Below, in pieces: positions 58,486 to 64,000 of a stretch of 64,000 bases of DNA; the stretch's first letter is position 1; every line of letters starts with the position of its first letter. Location: assembly GCA_025060295.1 (NCBI GenBank), contig JANXCH010000001.1, positions 96,896 through 160,895 on the forward strand. The letters run 5' to 3'. This DNA is from Dehalococcoidia bacterium (lineage in GTDB: Bacteria > Chloroflexota > Dehalococcoidia > Lucifugimonadales > HRBIN23). The notes under the pieces were generated by a model that saw only the letters and a program-made list of their open reading frames with translations, was not told the DNA's origin and made no database searches. A program made the position numbers and the translations under genes.

Positions 58486-59391
58486 ATGGGTGAGACCATC
58501 GGCAGGCTCCTGACAGCAATGGTAACCCCCTTTGACGACCAGGGAAGGGTAGATTATGCCCAGGCCAAGCGCCTGGCCCTTGCCCTGCTGGACTCCGGGA
58601 GCGATGGCGTGGTGGTAACGGGCACCACTGGTGAGTCCCCTACCCTCTCCCACGAGGAGAAGGTGCGCTTGTGGGCGGAGGTGAAGGCTGCGGTGGGCAA
58701 ACGGGGACAGGTGGTGGCCGGGGCGGGCAACTACAGCACCGCCGAAAGCGTGGAGTTGGCTAAAGAGGCCGAACGGTGTGGGGTAGATGCGGTAATGGCC
58801 GTGGTGCCCTACTACAACAAGCCCCCCCAGGAAGGCCTCTATCAGCACTTCAAGGCCATCGCCAACGCCACCCATCTCCCCCTCATCCTCTACAATGTGC
58901 CCAGCCGCACCAGCCTGAACATGACGGCAGAGACCACCCTCCGCCTCAGCCACATCGACTCCATCATCGGTATCAAAGAGGCGTCCTCGGATATGGACCA
59001 GATCGCCCGCATCATAGACGGGGCCCGCCCTGGCTTCCGTGTATGGAGTGGAAACGACAACGAGACCTTCTACATCATGGCTATGGGGGGCTACGGAGTG
59101 ATAAGTGTGGCCTCTCACTTGGTGGGGCGACAAATTCGGTCCATGATGGGCCAGTTGCTAGAGGGTAATCTGGAGCGGGCCGCCGCTGAGCACCGCCGTC
59201 TGCATCCCCTGTTCAAGGTGCTCTTCATCACCGCCAACCCCATCCCCGTCAAGTGGTGTTTGAACCGCGTCGGGTTCCGTGTGGGCAAGCCCCGCCTGCC
59301 CCTGGTGGAGCCCGACGAGAAGACCGCCCAGCAGATTGAGGCGGTGCTAAAGCGTTACACCATAGACTTGCCCATACCCGCCCAGGTTTAG
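58486..59391 (+). CDS. dapA: 4-hydroxy-tetrahydrodipicolinate synthase
   Basis: DapA condenses pyruvate with aspartate semialdehyde. The 301-residue TIM-barrel protein has LLTAMVTPFDDQGRVDY, GVVVTGTTGESPTLSHEEK, PYYNKPPQEGLYQHF, the catalytic Tyr in LILYNVPSRTSLNM and the Schiff-base Lys in IIGIKEASSDMDQ near residue 165. ATG 58486 has GGAGG and is 4 nt after asd. The gene order pnp-dapB-asd-dapA suggests one transcript. Confidence 0.96.
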   Translation: MGETIGRLLTAMVTPFDDQGRVDYAQAKRLALALLDSGSDGVVVTGTTGESPTLSHEEKVRLWAEVKAAVGKRGQVVAGAGNYSTAESVELAKEAERCGVDAVMAVVPYYNKPPQEGLYQHFKAIANATHLPLILYNVPSRTSLNMTAETTLRLSHIDSIIGIKEASSDMDQIARIIDGARPGFRVWSGNDNETFYIMAMGGYGVISVASHLVGRQIRSMMGQLLEGNLERAAAEHRRLHPLFKVLFITANPIPVKWCLNRVGFRVGKPRLPLVEPDEKTAQQIEAVLKRYTIDLPIPAQV

Positions 59392-59691
59392 ACGCCTCCT
59401 ACTGGCGAGTCCCTGAAAAAGCACCCAGTATAAAGGGTGCGCAAAGTGTTTCGCGCGTGCCAATGAATGGGCCTGGCCCCGGGCAACGGTAGGGGGAGGG
59501 GGACGACGCGCCTGGAGAGCGGTGCACTTCTCACCTGGTGGGGAGCATGAAGAGGTGTGTGCGTGTTCCACCCGTATCCCCCGCACAGACCCCATTGGTA
59601 GAACCCTCGAACCCTAGTTGGAGGCCACTTGGCATTGGGGGTGGAGTCGGGGTAAACTGGCTTTCAGAATACGGCACGAGGTGAAGACCGA
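59392..59691. other. 300-nt gap between dapA and def
   Basis: I find no gene here. It holds a 6-bp hairpin (59421-59440) and, near 59630-59660, a weak TTGGCA-N17-GTAAAC pair that could serve def. GC-rich segments around 59470-59520 may fold, but match no RNA family I know. Confidence 0.5.
59421..59440. other. 6-bp hairpin after dapA
   Basis: GCACCC and GGGTGC enclose AGTATAAA. An A-run lies on its left and no U-run on its right, so it is not a standard terminator for dapA. Confidence 0.4.
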
Positions 59692-60213
59692 TTGGCTGTC
59701 TTGCCCATTCGTCGGCTGCCCGATCCGGTTCTCCGCCAGAAGGCCCAGCCCGTCCAGCGGATAGATGATGCCCTCCGTCGGCTTATCGCAGATATGGTGG
59801 ACACCATGCGCGCCGCCCGTGGGGTGGGTCTGGCGGCCAACCAGGTGGGCATCCTGCTCCAGGTTGCCGTGATTGAAATACCTGAGGAAGGCTTCGTGCG
59901 GGTGCTCATCAATCCCCGTGTGGTGGAGCGGGAAGGTGTGCGGGAGTTGGAGGAGGGGTGCCTCAGCGTGCCGGGCTATCGGGGTCGGGTGAACCGCTCA
60001 GTGCGGGTGGTGGTGAAAGCCCAGGATGAGAATGGTAAGGCCGTGCGCATCGTCGCCGAGGACAACCTGCTGGCGCAGGCTCTGGAGCATGAGACCGACC
60101 ATTTGAACGGCGTCCTGTACTTGGACCGCCTGGTGCGCAAGGATGCCATCTGGCGCATCCCCGAGGCCGAGGCAGAGGCCCCACCCCCTCAACCCGCCCG
60201 TCCCCGTGCCTAA
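59692..60213 (+). CDS. def: Peptide deformylase
   Basis: Def removes the formyl group from new proteins. The 173-residue protein has all three motifs: GVGLAANQ (residues 44-51), EGCLSVPGYRG near 92, and HETDHLNGVLYLD near 135; the last is the HExDH metal site. The C-terminus is Pro-rich. The start is TTG 59692. It overlaps the following nucleotidyltransferase gene by 8 nt if that uses GTG 60206. Confidence 0.95.
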   Translation: MAVLPIRRLPDPVLRQKAQPVQRIDDALRRLIADMVDTMRAARGVGLAANQVGILLQVAVIEIPEEGFVRVLINPRVVEREGVRELEEGCLSVPGYRGRVNRSVRVVVKAQDENGKAVRIVAEDNLLAQALEHETDHLNGVLYLDRLVRKDAIWRIPEAEAEAPPPQPARPRA

Positions 60214-61726
60214 CTTGGGCAACACTCCCGTGGCCCTTTTGCGACGGCTTCAAGAGTGGTTCGGTTCTCGTCCCCAGGTAGGGGTCTATCTGGTGGGGGG
60301 CTTCCTGCGGGATGTGCTCCTCGGCCGGCCCAGCCACGATCTAGACCTTGCCATTCAGGGTGATGCGGTAGGCCTTGCCCGATGCCTGGCGGCTGACTTG
60401 GGAGCCACCTTTGTTCTTCTAGACGAGGCTAACGGCGTCGCTCGGCTGGTTTGGCACGGGGACGGCGCACGCTGGGAGATAGATCTGGCGCGTCTGCAGG
60501 GGGAGAGCGTGATTGCCGACCTGGGGCGTCGGGACTTCACGGTGGACGCAATGGCCGTTCCCCTTTCTGCCGCCCAGGGGGAGCCGTCCCAATGGCCCGT
60601 CTTGGACCCCTTTGGCGGGCGGGGCGATCTGCAGCGCCGTCGCCTGCGCCTGGTTGCCCCTTCGGCCTTTCAGGATGACCCTGTGCGCCTTTGGCGTGCG
60701 GTGCGCTTGAGCGCCCAGTTGGGTTTCACCTTGGACGAGCAGACTGTTGATGCGGCGCAAGCCCACGCGGCCCTGGTGGTGACGGTTGCCCCCGAACGGG
60801 TTCGCGACGAGTTTTTGAAGGTTATGGCGTTGCCCGGCTCCACCGACCACCTTCTCCTGGCCGACCGTTTGGGGGTGCTGTGCCAGACTATCCCCGAACT
60901 GGGGGAAGGGAAGGGTGTCGCCCAGCCTCCCGAGCACGCCTACGATGTGTTCCACCATAACTTGGCGACGCCGGGCCAACTGGAACGGGTGCTTTCCCCG
61001 TCCGCGCGTGCCCACGACCCTGTGGTGTCCGTCGTCCCTTGGCAGGAGGGTCTGGATGGCTACTTCGCCGAGGAGGTGGGCGACGGCCACACCCGTGCTA
61101 CCCTTCTCAAGGTCGCCTGCCTTCTCCACGACATCGCTAAGCCGGCGTGCAAAAGCGTAGAGCCAACGGGGCGCATCCGATTCCTCGGCCATCAGACCCT
61201 CGGGGCGGAGATGGCCGAGGGAATCCTCCGTCGGCTGCGCTGTAGTGGGAAAGGCATTGCCCTGGTGCGTACCGCTGTGCAGCACCATTTGCGCCCCAGC
61301 CACCTGGCTCCTAAGGGGCAGATGCCTTCGCCCCGTGCCGTGTATCGTTATTTCCGGGACACGGGAACGGAGGGGATCGGCATCCTTTACCTGGCCATGG
61401 CCGACTTTTTGGCCGCTCGCGGGCCAAACCTGGTTTGGGACGACTGGAACGCTTATTGCGCAACGATAGGCTATGCCCTTCAGGAGGGCACCCGCCAGCC
61501 GCTGCAAACCCTTCCCAAACTGGTGGATGGCTACGATATCATGGCGGTGTTCGGCTTATCGCCGGGGCCGCACTTGCGTCCCCTGTTGGAGGCGGTGCGG
61601 GAGGCCCAGGCGACGGGAACTGTGCGCACCCGCCAGGAGGCCCTGGCCCTGGTCGCCCGCCTGCTGGAGACGGGCGTGCCATCCACCCGTAGGGACGACT
61701 CCCCTGCACGCGAGGAGGACACGTGA
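60206..61726 (+). CDS. CCA-adding enzyme/poly(A) polymerase-family nucleotidyltransferase with HD domain
   Basis: This 506-residue protein belongs to the class II tRNA nucleotidyltransferase/poly(A) polymerase family. The catalytic head shows VYLVGGFLRDVLLGRPSHDL, then DLAI, and RRDFTVDAMAVPL. The RNA-binding neck follows (DDPVRLWRAVRLSAQLGF). An HD domain is at VACLLHDIAKPACKSVEPTG, then HQTLGAEMAEGILRRLRCS and HHLRPSHLAP. An insert with PPEHAYDVFHHNLATPGQLE precedes the HD motif. GTG 60206 overlaps def by 8 nt and is my choice; the frame opens further upstream. It may be a full CCA-adding enzyme or an A-adding one. Confidence 0.88.
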   Translation: MPNLGNTPVALLRRLQEWFGSRPQVGVYLVGGFLRDVLLGRPSHDLDLAIQGDAVGLARCLAADLGATFVLLDEANGVARLVWHGDGARWEIDLARLQGESVIADLGRRDFTVDAMAVPLSAAQGEPSQWPVLDPFGGRGDLQRRRLRLVAPSAFQDDPVRLWRAVRLSAQLGFTLDEQTVDAAQAHAALVVTVAPERVRDEFLKVMALPGSTDHLLLADRLGVLCQTIPELGEGKGVAQPPEHAYDVFHHNLATPGQLERVLSPSARAHDPVVSVVPWQEGLDGYFAEEVGDGHTRATLLKVACLLHDIAKPACKSVEPTGRIRFLGHQTLGAEMAEGILRRLRCSGKGIALVRTAVQHHLRPSHLAPKGQMPSPRAVYRYFRDTGTEGIGILYLAMADFLAARGPNLVWDDWNAYCATIGYALQEGTRQPLQTLPKLVDGYDIMAVFGLSPGPHLRPLLEAVREAQATGTVRTRQEALALVARLLETGVPSTRRDDSPAREEDT

Positions 61727-63072
61727 ATCGCCAAGACCTGCGCCGTCTTATCATTGTGCTGATTGTCCTAGCCCTCTCTGCGGTGGTGGTGGCCGTTCCC
61801 CGCTGGGACTTGCGGCTTGGGGGGTGGCGCTTTGAACGCGGGGGAGAGGGCCCCTTGGGGCTGCGTCTGGGGCTGGACCTGCAGGGAGGGGTGCAACTGA
61901 TCTACGAGGCCGATGTGCCGGCTCCCACCCCTGACCAGATGGAAGGGGTGGTCCGAACTATTGAGCGACGGGTCAACGCCTTCGGGGTCACGGAACCCGT
62001 CATCCAGCAGATGGGAAGCAACCGCGTGCTCGTGCAGTTGCCCGGCCTCAAGGAGGTAGAGGAGGCCAAGCGCCTCATCGGAGAGACAGCCAAACTGGAG
62101 TTCAAATGGCGCCACTTCAATCCCGACGGTTCCTGGGAAGACCGGGAGGTGGGCCTCACGGGGGATGACCTAGCCCGCGCCTACGCTGGCCCCCATCCCA
62201 ATGTGCCCGGCCTGTGGGTGGTCAACATTGAGTTTAACAGTCGAGGGGCAGGCATTTTTGAAGACCTGACCCGCAGAATAGTTGGCACCAACGACCAGAT
62301 CGCTATCTTCCTGGACAACCAAGAATTGGTGTCGCCCGTGGCGCGGAGCGTGATTGTGGGGGGGAGAGCCTACATAGAAGGTCGGGACTTCACGCCCCAA
62401 CGGGCCCGCACCATCGCCATTCAGTTGGAATCGGGCCGCCTGCCCGTGCCCGTGAAAATTGTGCAGGAGCAGACGGTGGACGCCACCCTGGGGCGGGACG
62501 CCCTGGAGAAAAGCCTGGTGGCGGGCTATATTGGCACGGCTTTGGTGGCGTTATTTATGCTCCTATACTACCGCGTCCCCGGGTTGATCGCGGTGGTGGC
62601 GCTAGCCATCTACGGTGTGGTGGCCCTGGCCATCTTCAAAGTTATTCCCGTCACTATGACCTTGGCGGGAATTGCGGGGTTCATCCTGTCCATCGGGATG
62701 GCGGTGGACGCTAATGTGTTGGTGTTTGAGCGAATGAAGGAGGAGTTACGGGCGGGGCGGACCCTGCTGGCAGCCATTGAGGCCGGCTTCAACCGGGCGT
62801 GGCCCTCCATACGGGATAGTAACATCTCCACCTTTATCACCTGCGCCATCCTCTACTGGTTCGGGAGCCGGCTGGCGGCGAGTTTAGTGGTGGGGTTCGC
62901 TGTAACCCTGTTCATTGGGGTGGCGGTAAGTATGTTTAGCGCCCTGTTCACCAGCCGTACCCTGTTACGCCTGGTGGCACTGACCCCCATAGGCAGGGTG
63001 AAGCGCGCCTTCGTCCCATTGGCGGAGCCTGCCGCGCCACAAGGCATAGAGCCTGCAAGCAGGAGGGCGTAG
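61723..63072 (+). CDS. secD: Protein translocase subunit SecD
   Basis: SecD, with SecF, helps the Sec channel release proteins outside the membrane using the proton gradient. The 449-residue protein has one N-terminal TM helix, the motif LRLGLDLQGGVQLIYEADV, a periplasmic domain with IERRVNAFGVTEPVIQQMG, and five TM helices after residue 260. The export motif GFILSIGMAVDANVLVFERM is intact. GTG 61723 overlaps the previous stop (GTGA). The short length is typical of organisms without a large periplasmic domain. secF follows after 1 nt. Confidence 0.96.
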   Translation: MNRQDLRRLIIVLIVLALSAVVVAVPRWDLRLGGWRFERGGEGPLGLRLGLDLQGGVQLIYEADVPAPTPDQMEGVVRTIERRVNAFGVTEPVIQQMGSNRVLVQLPGLKEVEEAKRLIGETAKLEFKWRHFNPDGSWEDREVGLTGDDLARAYAGPHPNVPGLWVVNIEFNSRGAGIFEDLTRRIVGTNDQIAIFLDNQELVSPVARSVIVGGRAYIEGRDFTPQRARTIAIQLESGRLPVPVKIVQEQTVDATLGRDALEKSLVAGYIGTALVALFMLLYYRVPGLIAVVALAIYGVVALAIFKVIPVTMTLAGIAGFILSIGMAVDANVLVFERMKEELRAGRTLLAAIEAGFNRAWPSIRDSNISTFITCAILYWFGSRLAASLVVGFAVTLFIGVAVSMFSALFTSRTLLRLVALTPIGRVKRAFVPLAEPAAPQGIEPASRRA

Positions 63073-63073
63073 C

Positions 63074-64000
63074 GTGGATTTCGTCAGCAAGCGCTGGTGG
63101 TATTTCGGATTCTCCGCTCTGGTCATTTTGGCGGGCATTGTGTCCATGCTGATACCCCCGGCCTTCCGAGTGGGCATAGAGTTTACGGGAGGCTCGGCCC
63201 TGTCCATCACTTTTGATCAGCCCGTCAGCCAGTCGTCGCTCCGGGATGTGCTGACCGCGTTGGGACACCCAGAGGCGGTGATTCAACGCACCGGTGAGCG
63301 CTCCTTCCTGGTACGGACAGCTTTCTTGAAAGAAGGTCGTCCTGCCCAGGGCGACCAGCCTGCCGTCCCCTCCGAGTCGGAAACCATCCGTCAGGCCTTG
63401 GCGGAACGCTTGGCTCCCATAACTGCCATGGAGATAGCGTCGGTGTCCCCCATTGTAGCGGGGGAGACGGTGCAACGGGCCATTATCGCCGTGGCGGTGG
63501 CAGCGGTGGTCATCCTGTTTTACATCTGGTTCGCCTTCCGCCGGGTGCAGAAGGCGTGGCGCATGGGCGTGGCGGCGGTCATCGCCCTCATTCACGATGT
63601 CCTGGTAACCCTGGGGCTGTTCTCGCTTTTGGGCAAGTTCTTCAATGTGGAAGTGAACGCCATGTTCATCACGGCGGCTCTCACTGTGGTGGGCTACAGC
63701 GTGCACGACACCATCGTGGTGTTTGACCGCATCCGGGAGAACGCCAGCAAGGGGGTGGCGAGAGATTTGGAGGGAGTGGTGAACTTCAGTATCGCCGAGA
63801 CCCTAGGGCGTTCGCTGAACACTAGCCTGACCACTCTGCTGGCCTTGCTGGCCCTCCTGTTGCTCGGCGGGCCGACCATACGCTCCTTCCTGCTGGCCAT
63901 GGCCATTGGAATTATTACGGGGACCTATTCCTCCATTTTCACCGCTGCCCAAATTCTGGTGGCCTGGGAGCGGGGGGAGTGGCGGGGTCCCTTTAGGGCG
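63074..64000 (+). CDS. secF: Protein translocase subunit SecF (partial, continues beyond window)
   Basis: The visible 309 codons begin at GTG 63074 (VDFVSKRWWYFGFSALVILA), 1 nt after secD. The signature segment FRVGIEFTGGSALSITFD, the export domain and the second motif VTLGLFSLLGKFFNVEVNAM, then VVGYSVHDTIVVFDRIRENA, are present. Six TM helices are expected and most are visible. The 3' end lies beyond the window. Confidence 0.95.
   Translation, partial: MDFVSKRWWYFGFSALVILAGIVSMLIPPAFRVGIEFTGGSALSITFDQPVSQSSLRDVLTALGHPEAVIQRTGERSFLVRTAFLKEGRPAQGDQPAVPSESETIRQALAERLAPITAMEIASVSPIVAGETVQRAIIAVAVAAVVILFYIWFAFRRVQKAWRMGVAAVIALIHDVLVTLGLFSLLGKFFNVEVNAMFITAALTVVGYSVHDTIVVFDRIRENASKGVARDLEGVVNFSIAETLGRSLNTSLTTLLALLALLLLGGPTIRSFLLAMAIGIITGTYSSIFTAAQILVAWERGEWRGPFRA

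Noticed and set aside
59590-59640. tRNA T-arm remnant
   Set aside because: CCCTCGAACCC looks like a T-loop, but no flanking stem of 5 bp, anticodon arm or acceptor can be built.
60419-61507. 362-codon minus-strand ORF opposite the CCA-adding-enzyme gene
   Set aside because: It is antisense to catalytic and HD motifs; no domain or ribosome binding site.

Overview
This is a GC-rich, gene-dense bacterial chromosome segment with short intergenic gaps and no rRNA, tRNA, CRISPR array, phage or intact transposon that I can see. The gene set and order (dgt-dnaG-rpoD; rsmD-coaD-coiled-coil protein; hspR-grpE-dnaK; tig-clpP-clpX; rpsO-pnp; a DUF2905 protein; 7TM-type histidine kinase; PrpD, CocE and GSA-aminomutase-like enzymes) fits the phylum Chloroflexota, possibly near Dehalococcoidia. 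That placement is inference from gene content; a marker-gene tree would settle it. Most start codons are chosen by Shine-Dalgarno position, and several are GTG or TTG.

Layout. 1-4251 (minus): dgt, dnaG and a truncated rpoD, the replication/transcription cluster. 4300-4980 (plus): a decayed arsM-like methyltransferase. 5022-11431 (minus): coiled-coil protein, coaD, rsmD, pepA, a P-loop kinase, degV, and a PadR regulator with its membrane partner. 11565-14570 (plus): the heat-shock operon hspR-grpE-dnaK behind a promoter overlapped by a relaxed HAIR-like operator. 14581-18913 (plus): a thiamin-pyrimidine salvage operon (ABC transporter thiZXY, tenA, thiD) under a TPP riboswitch with its own intrinsic terminator. 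19983-23801 (plus): a cobalamin riboswitch followed by btuC-btuF-btuD; the ATPase carries an extra C-terminal Rossmann-like domain. 23844-29935: a class III aminotransferase, Nudix hydrolase, amidohydrolase, thpR, prfA-prmC and a universal stress protein. 30023-33138 (minus): a response regulator and 7TM-GAF histidine kinase. 33220-35422: an MmgE/PrpD protein divergent from a secreted DUF11 protein. 35437-37296 (minus): leuA with a long leader that may encode a peptide ending Ile-Leu-Leu. 37410-40168 (minus): SCO1, PCuAC, a cupredoxin-like protein and an SQR-like flavoprotein, a copper/respiratory cluster. 40254-43604: a GSA-aminomutase-like enzyme and a CocE-type hydrolase. 43710-49519 (plus): folD, DUF2905, queA, efp, xseA-xseB, a PHP phosphoesterase and a formyltransferase-like protein. 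49659-53051 (minus): tig-clpP-clpX. 53109-53789 (minus): an ATP-pyrophosphatase. 53873-64000 (plus): rpsO-pnp-dapB, asd-dapA, def, a CCA-adding-enzyme-family protein, secD and partial secF.

The regulatory logic stands out more than any one novel gene. Two vitamin riboswitches sit back to back, one apparently acting by transcription termination (TPP) and one by Shine-Dalgarno sequestration (B12). The leuA leader looks like an attenuator. Many promoters share an extended -10 of the form TGnTAnnnT. The best candidates for new biology are the leuA leader, the BtuD C-terminal domain, the EF-P with a non-lysine loop tip, and the Cys-less TenA in an import operon. I did not find an obvious undescribed defence or mobile system.
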